Assembly (NCBI RefSeq): GCF_900095135.1
Contig: NZ_LT605205.1
Coordinates: 4,278,001 to 4,342,000 of the forward strand
Direction of reading: 5' to 3'
DNA: 64,000 nucleotides
Source: Proteiniphilum saccharofermentans
GTDB lineage: Bacteria > Bacteroidota > Bacteroidia > Bacteroidales > Dysgonomonadaceae
Positions 29,126-37,760 of this stretch are shown here, piece by piece (position 1 is the first letter of the stretch; every line of letters starts with the position of its first letter). A model generated the notes under the pieces. That model did not search any database. It was not told the origin of the DNA and saw only the letters and a list, made by a program, of their open reading frames with translations. The translations under genes were made by a program, and so were the position numbers.

Positions 29126-30532
29126 CTAAAATCTAAAAAACTCTCTTGCATTGTTATAAGATATATTCTCTACCATCTCCCCAAGGAATTTCATTTCGGA
29201 AGCAGGCAACAGCCCCTGCTCGACGTCATTCCCAATGAGATTACATAATATCCGCCGGAAATATTCGTGACGCGGATAAGAGAGGAAACTGCGTGAATCG
29301 GTCAACATTCCTACAAAGCGACTCAGCAGTCCCAGATTAGAGAGAGAGTTCATCTGCGCCTCCATCCCTGTCTTCTGATCAAGAAACCACCATCCTGAAC
29401 CAAACTGTATCTTTCCTGCCACTGATCCATCCTGGAAGTTGCCGATCATAGTAGCGATGAGATCGTTATCCCTGGGGTTCAGGTTATAAATGATGGTCTT
29501 GGCCAACCGGTTGTCTTTGTCCAGTTGATCGAAGAAACGGCTCATCGCTTTTGCTACATTAAAATCACCGATAGAATCGAAACCGGTATCAGGACCGAGT
29601 TGTTTGAACAAGCGGGTATTGTTGTTACGGATAGCTCCATAATGGAATTGTTGTGTCCATCCTTTTTCCCAATCCATTATGGCACCTTCATAAAGCATGG
29701 CCGATTTGAATTTCAGTATCTCCTCTCTTACCAGTTCTTTTCCACCATACACTTTATTGAAGATCTGTTCAATTTCGGCCTGTGTATAGGGTTCGGCATA
29801 GAACTCCTCGATACCGTGGTCGGAAAGTTTACAACCCACACCGGCAAAGAAGTCGTGTCGCTTACGAAGTGCTTCGATCAGGTCGCTGAACCGGTTGATG
29901 GCCACTCCCGACACATCAGAAAGTTTTTCCAGGTATGCACGGTACTCTTGCGGATTCTCCACCGCCATCGCTTTATCGGGACGCCAGGTCGGCAGGACTT
30001 TGATCTCAAATTGCTCCTCTTTAAGCGCCAGATGATGCTCTAAACTATCGGCAGGATCATCGGTGGTACAGACCACCTCCACTTTAAATTTTTTCATCAA
30101 TCCCCGGGCAGAAAATTCAGGAGTACGCAACTGCTCTGTACATTTGTCGAATATCTCTTTCGCCGTTTCAGGTTTCAGAAGCTTGTCCACACCAAAAGCA
30201 GTCTTTAATTCCAGGTGAGTCCAATGATACAATGGGTTCCGCATGGTGTAGGGTACCGTTTCGGCCCATTTCTCAAATTTTTCCCAATCGGAGGTATCTT
30301 TTCCGGTGCAGTACCTCTCTTCCACTCCATTGGTACGCATGGCACGCCACTTATAGTGGTCTCCTTCGAGCCATATCTGACCCAGATTATCGAAAGCATG
30401 ATCCTTGGCGATATACTCAGGGTTCAGGTGACAATGGTAGTCAATAATAGGTTGCATTTTTGCATGTTCATGATACAACTCTTTCGCTGCATCCGTCTGA
30501 AGCAAAAAATCTTCATGAATAAAACTTTTCAT
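29126..30532 (-). CDS. uxaC: Glucuronate/galacturonate isomerase
   Basis: Uronate isomerase, 468 residues, the usual length. It converts D-galacturonate to D-tagaturonate and D-glucuronate to D-fructuronate, the first step for saturated uronates. The amidohydrolase-fold metal motif YHCHLNP has His33 and His35; WRAMRTNG, VVCTTDDPADSLEHH, GWTQQFHYGAIRNNN and MLTDSRSFLSYPRHEYFRR are family signatures. It is the first gene of the uxaC-uxaE pair. Its upstream region contains a TAACTTTG box on the minus strand (30705-30698) without a good -33 element, and an inverted repeat TGTTCT-N6-AGAACA at 30587-30604 that could be an operator. Confidence 0.95.
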   Translation of the reverse strand: MKSFIHEDFLLQTDAAKELYHEHAKMQPIIDYHCHLNPEYIAKDHAFDNLGQIWLEGDHYKWRAMRTNGVEERYCTGKDTSDWEKFEKWAETVPYTMRNPLYHWTHLELKTAFGVDKLLKPETAKEIFDKCTEQLRTPEFSARGLMKKFKVEVVCTTDDPADSLEHHLALKEEQFEIKVLPTWRPDKAMAVENPQEYRAYLEKLSDVSGVAINRFSDLIEALRKRHDFFAGVGCKLSDHGIEEFYAEPYTQAEIEQIFNKVYGGKELVREEILKFKSAMLYEGAIMDWEKGWTQQFHYGAIRNNNTRLFKQLGPDTGFDSIGDFNVAKAMSRFFDQLDKDNRLAKTIIYNLNPRDNDLIATMIGNFQDGSVAGKIQFGSGWWFLDQKTGMEAQMNSLSNLGLLSRFVGMLTDSRSFLSYPRHEYFRRILCNLIGNDVEQGLLPASEMKFLGEMVENISYNNAREFFRF

Positions 30533-30586
30533 ACGATTAAAATTATTTATTTTCTAATGTATCGTATGGAACTCGCTTATCGAAAA

Positions 30587-30604
30587 TGTTCTTGTGTGAG
30601 AACA
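30587..30604. promoter_or_regulatory. Inverted repeat before uxaC
   Basis: TGTTCT (30587-30592) and AGAACA (30599-30604) are separated by six bases, 55-72 bp before the uxaC start. The size and spacing suit a dimeric repressor site or a small hairpin in the 5' leader. A second imperfect palindrome, TTGTCGTACACAA, lies at 30671-30683, just downstream of a minus-strand TAACTTTG box. Confidence 0.35.
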
Positions 30605-30712
30605 GTTATCATGCTCGTTTCATACTAAAACTATTTTAAAAATGGATATTTTCCGCGCTAGGACTCACTGTTGTCGTACACAATCCATACAAGTCCCCAA
30701 AGTTATATATTT

Positions 30713-31942
30713 TTATTTGATAATTACCGATACAGAATGATTTAATTTTCTTACCATCTCATCCAGACATTTCCGAAATTCTTTTTCATTTTTTACGGGT
30801 TGCCAGTCAAGTTCCCAGGTAGGCATAAAATAATATTCCACACATCCGTTTTGGGGAGAGAGCACCACCAGATGATTCAGCGCATCTTCGGTGATCTCTT
30901 TCAACTGGTCATTCCTATAAAAAACAGCAAGCCCCATCATATCGTTATTCAGACTTTGTTTGCCGAAAGTAGCGATATAGGACCATCCTGTCTTACTATT
31001 ATTTTCTTTAGCGGGCATAATGAGTTCAGCATCTTTACTCTTAATAATGCCTGTGGCAATATTATCAATCGGACGATCTACTTTCAATTCCATGTGAGAA
31101 GCACGGTTCCCGGCATCGATCGATATAAGAGACTCCAGATTACATTTGACACCGTTTGCATCCCAACCGTAATAGGTAGTCATCACCTGCGCACGGATTT
31201 TCCCATCGGCAGGGATATAGCAAGTCACACTGTCCCGTTTTTCTATCCTCACAGCTTTGGTTCCGTCCCATACTGCAATGGAACCCAAACCAAGGGTATT
31301 TCCCACTTTCATATTGTCCATTCCCCATTCAGCCATCTCATGATAACTGTCATATCCGTCCACCCCAACAAAAGGCAGCACGATCCCGGATGTCTTCTTC
31401 CCGAAGACATCTACCGCATTTCGTTGATCAAGGTAAAACCGGAACCCGACTATATCACTTTCCCAACCAGGGCCTTCATATTTAATATAGTAGGCGTGGT
31501 CTCGGAAAGTACCGTCGACCGTAAGACGGTTAGGCTTTACCCATGAATAGCCCCCTTCGTACTTCGGCCCGACGAATTTTCCTCCGATCTTATGGGCCAA
31601 TTCAGCATAGGCACGTTTGGGATACTTATCGGCGGCCCCCTTCTTCACCTGAAAAACCTTTTTACTGTTACCTTCGAGGCAGGCCACCGGAAAGATTGCT
31701 TTGTGATTACCATTGATATCGGTTACGACCTCCAGGGGAAGTTCTTCACCACCTTCAGCCACCATCATATATTGGCCGTAAGGCAATGAAAGTTCTTCCA
31801 CCGGTATCTCCACGGTATAGTGGCGTATCTCTTCTACCGATCTGTTCTCCACAATTATACTTTGTCCGTAGCCTTGTACTGCGAACAGAAAGAAAAACAC
31901 TGCCGGGAATAAGCGATTTCCCAAAAATGATATTACTTGCAT
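30713..31942 (-). CDS. DUF4861 family exported protein
   Basis: This 409-residue protein with a signal peptide (about 1-26, ending VQGYGQ) belongs to DUF4861. It opens with IIVENRSVEEIRHYTVEIP, a beta-sandwich-like segment, and contains SYHEMAEWGMDNMKVGNTLGLGS at about 195-220 and a GYSWVKPNRLT loop. The paralogue at 60.9 kb carries the same YHE...G.D..KVG.TLGLG motif, so those residues are likely functional. Family members occur in polysaccharide loci that handle uronic acids, but I know of no assigned activity, and a lyase or hydrolase role is a guess. It is the gene nearest the divergent susC and may share its control region. Confidence 0.75.
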   Translation of the reverse strand: MQVISFLGNRLFPAVFFFLFAVQGYGQSIIVENRSVEEIRHYTVEIPVEELSLPYGQYMMVAEGGEELPLEVVTDINGNHKAIFPVACLEGNSKKVFQVKKGAADKYPKRAYAELAHKIGGKFVGPKYEGGYSWVKPNRLTVDGTFRDHAYYIKYEGPGWESDIVGFRFYLDQRNAVDVFGKKTSGIVLPFVGVDGYDSYHEMAEWGMDNMKVGNTLGLGSIAVWDGTKAVRIEKRDSVTCYIPADGKIRAQVMTTYYGWDANGVKCNLESLISIDAGNRASHMELKVDRPIDNIATGIIKSKDAELIMPAKENNSKTGWSYIATFGKQSLNNDMMGLAVFYRNDQLKEITEDALNHLVVLSPQNGCVEYYFMPTWELDWQPVKNEKEFRKCLDEMVRKLNHSVSVIIK

Positions 31943-32512
31943 ACTATTCTATTTATTATTTCTTTGAAAAATGTCAATAATTCGATCTATATGTATCTAT
32001 TACAAAATCATTGTCATCCAAATGTTTCTCAATAAAAGAGTCGACAGACCGGATAAAATCAAAATGCTTAAAGTAGGCCGGAGACCCGGCATCAATCAAC
32101 CCGCCGTAAAAAACAATGAGAGAAGAAAGGATTGTATTTCCGGCATTTTATTCATGTACGAGAGCGCTCATTAACTACTCACAAATATAGCTTTTTTATG
32201 GGGTAAAAAGGAAGGTTTTTATAATTAAAAACAATTTAACACCCTTTAAAAACCAATTCGTCACCCACCATTTGGTAAGATTTGATTAAAATTGCTGTCG
32301 GATTAAGTTCCATGGCACTCGAACGACAAGGGACAAGGAAGTGAGGTAATTATTATTTGGTTTTAAGGATATATAAAACTAACGATTGTATTAAAATAAC
32401 TAAACTTACATTACACAAGAACAACACATTAAACCTAAGGAATCAAAGCAAATCAGGAAATATCCAAATTTGAAATGAATTAGTATTTAATCTAAACAAA
32501 TTGAAAAATGAG
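31943..32512. other. Divergent control region with gene relic
   Basis: This 570-bp gap lies between the DUF4861 gene and susC. It holds an HTCS gene fragment (31996-32064), a TATATTTG box for leftward transcription at 32182-32189 (minus strand) without a good -33 element, and an AT-rich leader before susC. No consensus promoter for susC was found, which is usual for HTCS-activated operons. Confidence 0.6.
31996..32064 (-). pseudogene. Fragment of an HTCS gene
   Basis: About 70 bases match 38041-38109 inside the intact HTCS gene, on the same strand, with only a handful of substitutions (about five in the first 62 bases). It encodes the piece DFIRSVDSFIEKHLDDNDFV, which in the intact gene links the response-regulator domain to the AraC-type HTH. 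Flanking DNA does not match, so this is a remnant of a former regulator copy or of a rearrangement. Confidence 0.8.
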
Positions 32513-35500
32513 ATGAAAAAGAATTTTCTAAATCTAATGAAAAGATGGTTGTCTTTATTGATATGGACAATATCCGTATGTGCATCTGCCCAGAATGTCA
32601 CAGTAAGAGGCACTGTATCGGACACCTCCGGGGAAGCGCTGATCGGGGTAACCGTTCTGGTGCAAGGGTCCTCCGAAGGAACGATTACGGATGTCAATGG
32701 CTCCTATATTATAAATGTGTCCCCGGATGCGTTTTTGCAATTTTCCTATGTGGGATATATATCCCAAAGCATTGAGGTCGGAAACCTCAGGGAGATTAAT
32801 GTGGTTTTAGAAGAAGACCTCCAGACGCTGGACGAGGTCGTGGTTGTGGGGTATGGGGTTATGAAACGCCGCGACTTGACAGGAGCCGTATCTTCAGTGA
32901 AAGCCGCCGACATTGAAAAAGTTGCGTCAAGCAATGCGATGCAGGCGCTACAAGCACAAGTGCCCGGGCTAGACATTACCCAAAACGACGGGCAGGCGGG
33001 TTCAGCACTTTCAATGACGGTACGAGGAACCCGCTCCATTTCGGCAAGTAACAGTCCTTTGGTTTTAGTTGACGGCGTTGAATACGGTTCCACCATCGAT
33101 ATCAACGCCTCGGACATTGTATCCATTGATGTACTCAAAGATGCCGCTTCAACAGCAATTTATGGGACAAAAGGGGCCAACGGGGTTATCATCATTACGA
33201 CCAAGCGGGGAGAAAAAGGTAAAACGCGTGTTAATTTCAATTCTTACCTTTCTTCAAATATCGCCACGAGTTACGCAAAACCCTTGTTTGGCGTAAAAGA
33301 GGTACAAGCATGGGTAGATAAGGAAAACTACGCAAAAGACCTGGCATCGGGAAATTGGGGCACGTCGAATCTACAGCCGACCGATCTCGACGCCATGAAC
33401 CAGATTCCGGATAATTTGCCAGATGGCCAGCAATTCACTACCGGCGACATTTATGCATCGGGGAACTATGTAGACTGGCTCGACCACATCCTTCAAGGTG
33501 GACTGACACAAAATTACGATATCTCCGTTTCGGGGGGATCAGAAAAAACCAATTTCAGCCTTTCGTTGGGCATGATGAACGAGCAAGGATTACTGAAAGG
33601 AGATGAGATGACCCGTTACAACGGTAAAATCACCCTTGACCATGCCATCAACAAATATGTGAAGGTAGGAGCCAATATCATGTATGCCCTGCGCAGTCAG
33701 GATTCACGCAATTCAAGCGTATTCGGACAGGCATTGAAGATGACCTCGGTTTCACGCGCTTACAATGAAGACGGGTCACTGGTCTATACACCCAACGCAC
33801 TCTATAAAGCGCACGTTTCGCCGTTAGCAGATGATGTAGAGGGTGTTTGGAGTAAGAACAACCAAAGTACAAGGTTCTTCGGCAACGTTTATGGTGAAGT
33901 CAGTCCAGTCAAAGGATTACTGTTCAGAACCATGATCAATCTCAGCAGACGCAACGGCCGTGTAGGCAATTACAACGACTACATGAGTGTGGCAAACTAC
34001 CAGTCACCCAAAACAACCATGTCTTTGGAATACAGCATGAATACCAGCTATGTATGGGATAACACGTTGACATATAACACAAAAATCGACATGCACGAGA
34101 TTACGGCCATGGTTGGCACAAGTGCGCAACAAAGCATAAGCGAAGGCATGAGCGCGTCGGGACAGGCAGGGATTGAACACTACTACGCCAGTTCCTTCTA
34201 CGACATTTCGAAAGTCGGGATGGTAACACCCTCCAGTAGCTATACCAAAACGTCACAGTTATCGTTCTTCGGGCGTGCCGTTTATACTTACGCGGACAAA
34301 TACACCTTGATGGCGACCATGCGCCGCGACGGTAATTCAACACTCTCTGCGGGTAACAACAAATGGGGAAATTTCCCCTCCGTCGGGGCAAACTGGCGCA
34401 TCAATGAGGAACATTTTATGGAAGGGACAAAGGATTGGATGTCAAACCTGAAAATACGGGCAACATGGGGTATCAGTGGTAACCCGGCAGTGGATGCTTA
34501 CGGAACCTTGCCAAATCTGAGCAGTCAAGCCCTCTATTATTATTACGGCGGCTCCGACAGCAAAGCAGGCTATCTGCCTTCTAAAATGGGAAACCCGAAT
34601 TTGAAATGGGAAACGACCAAAGCTTCCAACTTCGGTCTCGATTTCGGATTCCTGAAAAACCGCATTTCGGGAAGCGTAGACTACTATATTACGCATACCG
34701 ACGATTTGATTTATCTGAAGACCGCACCGGCATCTTCCGTATTCCCATCGGTAATGTCAAACGTGGGATCCACCAAGGGTAGCGGGCTGGAGATCGCCAT
34801 AAATACCACCCCTGTGCTGACAAAAAATTTTACATGGAACGCTAATTTCTCTTATTCAACCAGTACCGACGAAGTAGTTTACCTGACTGATGGACTTAAC
34901 CGCAATATTGTGGGCACAGGCGGGCAAATTGTAGGAGAACCTGTCAATATTTTTTATAATTACAAAGCCGAGGGTACATGGAACGTAGGCGAATGGGAAG
35001 AATACCAAACCGCTTGGGAAGCACGCCATCCGGGCGAATCAATGGAATACATGAATGGTTACGGCACGCCCGGGACTATCAAAGTGGCCGATCTCGACGA
35101 CAACGGTAAAATTGACGACAATGACAAGATCGTGTACAACCGTTCTCCTAAACATATCTTTGGCATGAACAATACAGTTACCTATAAGAATCTCTCGCTT
35201 TCGGTGCAACTGTATGCACGCCTCGGCGGATATATGAGTTACGGACTGAACGGACAGATGTACTTCGAACCGCAATGGCAAAACTGGGGCGATTTGGATT
35301 ACTGGATTCCTGATGGCAAAAGCCACCGCTTTCCGAATCCTGGCGCAACCACAGACCCTTACAAGAGTGTCAATACAACTTATGCCTCCGCGCTGCTCTA
35401 CGAAAAGGCTGATTTCTTCAAGATAAAAGATATCACACTGACATACAACTTGCCCAAAACATGGATCAGCAATCTGCATATCGACAATGTGCGGATCTAT

Positions 35501-35623
35501 GGGCAATTGAAGAACTATCTGACGTGGAGCAAAGTGGGTGACGGTTACGATTCCGAACGTGGAGGATCCACCTCTTTCCCGTTGGCCAAACAGGCTGTTA
35601 TCGGATTAAATATCCAATTCTGA
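32513..35623 (+). CDS. susC: SusC/RagA family TonB-dependent transporter
   Basis: This 1036-residue outer-membrane transporter imports oligosaccharides together with its SusD partner. The ATG at 32513 (MKKNFLN) is chosen over an in-frame TTG at 32501. After a signal peptide ending at CASAQ come a carboxypeptidase-regulatory-like domain (about 27-110, VRGTVSDTSGEALIGVTVLV), a TonB-box-like LDEVVVVGYG, and the plug (about 120-230, with TVRGTRSIS, DVLKDAASTAIYGTKGANGV). The rest is the beta-barrel, ending in QAVIGLNIQF. Its position next to susD and a convergent HTCS in a pectin locus implies import of pectin fragments. The second SusC at 49.8 kb shares the plan but differs widely in sequence. 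Confidence 0.95.
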   Translation: MKKNFLNLMKRWLSLLIWTISVCASAQNVTVRGTVSDTSGEALIGVTVLVQGSSEGTITDVNGSYIINVSPDAFLQFSYVGYISQSIEVGNLREINVVLEEDLQTLDEVVVVGYGVMKRRDLTGAVSSVKAADIEKVASSNAMQALQAQVPGLDITQNDGQAGSALSMTVRGTRSISASNSPLVLVDGVEYGSTIDINASDIVSIDVLKDAASTAIYGTKGANGVIIITTKRGEKGKTRVNFNSYLSSNIATSYAKPLFGVKEVQAWVDKENYAKDLASGNWGTSNLQPTDLDAMNQIPDNLPDGQQFTTGDIYASGNYVDWLDHILQGGLTQNYDISVSGGSEKTNFSLSLGMMNEQGLLKGDEMTRYNGKITLDHAINKYVKVGANIMYALRSQDSRNSSVFGQALKMTSVSRAYNEDGSLVYTPNALYKAHVSPLADDVEGVWSKNNQSTRFFGNVYGEVSPVKGLLFRTMINLSRRNGRVGNYNDYMSVANYQSPKTTMSLEYSMNTSYVWDNTLTYNTKIDMHEITAMVGTSAQQSISEGMSASGQAGIEHYYASSFYDISKVGMVTPSSSYTKTSQLSFFGRAVYTYADKYTLMATMRRDGNSTLSAGNNKWGNFPSVGANWRINEEHFMEGTKDWMSNLKIRATWGISGNPAVDAYGTLPNLSSQALYYYYGGSDSKAGYLPSKMGNPNLKWETTKASNFGLDFGFLKNRISGSVDYYITHTDDLIYLKTAPASSVFPSVMSNVGSTKGSGLEIAINTTPVLTKNFTWNANFSYSTSTDEVVYLTDGLNRNIVGTGGQIVGEPVNIFYNYKAEGTWNVGEWEEYQTAWEARHPGESMEYMNGYGTPGTIKVADLDDNGKIDDNDKIVYNRSPKHIFGMNNTVTYKNLSLSVQLYARLGGYMSYGLNGQMYFEPQWQNWGDLDYWIPDGKSHRFPNPGATTDPYKSVNTTYASALLYEKADFFKIKDITLTYNLPKTWISNLHIDNVRIYGQLKNYLTWSKVGDGYDSERGGSTSFPLAKQAVIGLNIQF

Positions 35624-35635
35624 TCATCTAATAAA

Positions 35636-37615
35636 ATGAAAATAATTATGAAAAATAAATTTGCTATCTTTATGATAATCGTTGCACTTACCAGTGCGCT
35701 CACGATGCTTTCCTGTTCCGATTTTCTGGAAGAGGATAATAAGACCGGGCAGACAGCGGACCTGACCTATTCCACCAAATCAGGGATCGAGGGTTTGTTG
35801 AACTCATGTTACACTTTCGCTCGCGGATTTTACGGTAAAGAAGCAGGTGTGGGATTTACGGAGGGAGGTACCGACCTCTTTTATCCCGGTCAGGACAACA
35901 AACAAACCTCATTGGTAAACTACCTGCTTACCCCTGAAACCTTTGAACCGTCGCTGGCTTCGTCAAAAGCAAACAATCCTTGCCTCGACCAGTATTGGGA
36001 ACTGTTTTACACCGGCGTGGACGCCTGCAACAACGCACTGAAGTATATCCCCTTATGTCCGGCGATCGACGACAGATACAAGCAACAGTTGATGGGAGAA
36101 GCGTATTTCCTCAAAGCGTTTTATAATTTCCACATCGTGAATATATGGGGAGACGCGCCTTACAATGACGCAGCCATCGAAGAAACAACCACTGCCCCCA
36201 CGCGAGAAGACGAAACCGTAATTTACGACAAGATACTGGCGGATTTGGGACTCTCCATTGCGGCATTTGAAACGGCTGATTACAAGAAAAAAGAAGGAAA
36301 GGCCGATTATTGGGCAGCCAAAGCATTCCGCGCGCGCGTATTGCTTTACAAGGCATCATGGCTGAAAGACAATGCCTCTTACGCATTGGCCAAACAAGAT
36401 GCGGAAGATGTCATCAATAGTGGCAACTTCTCTTTTTACGATGACTACGCAGAAACATGGTATATGGAAAACGAAGACGTGTCCTTGAACAAGGAAGCCA
36501 TCTTCGGCATTACCTACTCCTCGGACCTTAAAACCTCTGTGAACTGCATTCCCAAACGTTACCGCACCGATTCCGACGGCAACGCGATGGATTATGCCGA
36601 ACAACTTACCCGCACAGGTTATTCACGTGGCGGTAGTGCCATGTTGCTGATGTTCGTCTCTCTCTGGAATAATGGATGTCCCGATATCTCCAGCGATATC
36701 TTCAAACGTGTGACGAAACAGGATGGAAGTAATAATGTAATAAGCGGGGTGGATATCTCCTGGTATTCACGCTATGGCCGTGGTTTCACACGCTACCTTC
36801 CTTCGCTCTACCTGTGGCAGACCCTCGAAAAATACCGTGCTACCGACCAACGTACCGACGCCACCCTGCTCTCAGCTTATACCATCGTTCCCGGTCTTGA
36901 AGGTAAGTCCAAGTATTACAAGCAAATGACCGATACGGCTATTTACTACAGCCCTTTGAATGGAGATTCGCCTGAAGGGCGGGCATTACAGGAATGGGCA
37001 AAGAACAGGTACCGCCTGCAGTTCGCATACGGCGGGGAAATCCCGGTCTATTCGTCGGGAGACCCCGCATCGGCAATTCCTACATCCGCGGCAGTCCCTA
37101 CCTCAAGTGTCTATAACGATGACCGTTATAACAATACAAAAATCGGGGGAAAAACATCATATCCGGGCATTAAAAAATTTCTGGATTGGTTTGATACAAA
37201 AGACGCTGACGTGGATTACCTCACACATGATATTTCCTATCGCGATGCCGTGGTCATCCGTTTGGCGGAAATGTATCTCATCAAAGCCGAGTGCGAACTG
37301 GCTACAGGAGGAAACGCCCTGAGTACAATTAATCAGCTTCGTGCCGTTCGAGCCATTGAAGGCAAGGACAACAGCCGTAAAGGCACTTTGACCATTGACG
37401 ATATCCTGGAGGAACGCGCCATCGAACTCTGCGGTGAACAACAACGATGGTTCGACCTGAAACGCACCGGCAAACTAGTCGAATACGTAAAAGCACGCAA
37501 CAAACTGGCTGCCGACAACATTGCAAATTTCCATGTATATAGGCCGATACCACAAATACAAATGGATGCAATCACAAATCCCGGCGAGTTCAAACAAAAT
37601 GAAGGTTATAATTAG
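35636..37615 (+). CDS. susD: SusD/RagB family glycan-binding lipoprotein
   Basis: This 659-residue surface lipoprotein captures glycan fragments and lids the SusC channel. The signal peptide ends in TMLSC (Cys27 from the first ATG), followed by SDFLEEDNKTG, the usual SusD start. TPR-like helices follow (LMGEAYFLKAFYNFHIVNIWG near 150), and the C-terminal SusD signature reads ERAIELCGEQQRWFDLKRTGKL near 600, ending with YRPIPQIQMDAITN. It begins 12 bp after susC and is cotranscribed with it. It is longer than many SusD proteins (about 500-600 residues). A strong bidirectional terminator lies 59 bp after the stop codon. Confidence 0.95.
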   Translation: MKIIMKNKFAIFMIIVALTSALTMLSCSDFLEEDNKTGQTADLTYSTKSGIEGLLNSCYTFARGFYGKEAGVGFTEGGTDLFYPGQDNKQTSLVNYLLTPETFEPSLASSKANNPCLDQYWELFYTGVDACNNALKYIPLCPAIDDRYKQQLMGEAYFLKAFYNFHIVNIWGDAPYNDAAIEETTTAPTREDETVIYDKILADLGLSIAAFETADYKKKEGKADYWAAKAFRARVLLYKASWLKDNASYALAKQDAEDVINSGNFSFYDDYAETWYMENEDVSLNKEAIFGITYSSDLKTSVNCIPKRYRTDSDGNAMDYAEQLTRTGYSRGGSAMLLMFVSLWNNGCPDISSDIFKRVTKQDGSNNVISGVDISWYSRYGRGFTRYLPSLYLWQTLEKYRATDQRTDATLLSAYTIVPGLEGKSKYYKQMTDTAIYYSPLNGDSPEGRALQEWAKNRYRLQFAYGGEIPVYSSGDPASAIPTSAAVPTSSVYNDDRYNNTKIGGKTSYPGIKKFLDWFDTKDADVDYLTHDISYRDAVVIRLAEMYLIKAECELATGGNALSTINQLRAVRAIEGKDNSRKGTLTIDDILEERAIELCGEQQRWFDLKRTGKLVEYVKARNKLAADNIANFHVYRPIPQIQMDAITNPGEFKQNEGYN

Positions 37616-37673
37616 CAAAGGGATATAAGATAATATACATTTAATCAGCAACTTATCCCAAATACATGAGTTA

Positions 37674-37713
37674 AAGAGCAAAGTGCTGACGCAAATGTTC
37701 GCACTTTGCTCTT
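37674..37713. terminator. Bidirectional intrinsic terminator
   Basis: Perfect 13-bp arms AAGAGCAAAGTGC (37674-37686) and GCACTTTGCTCTT (37701-37713) flank a 14-base loop. A CTTT follows on the right and AAA precedes on the left. The position, between the convergent susD and HTCS genes, fits a shared transcription stop. Confidence 0.8.
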
Positions 37714-37760
37714 CTTTATGAGGAGCATCCTCTTTACGTTAGTTCGACCTAAGCAAAAGT

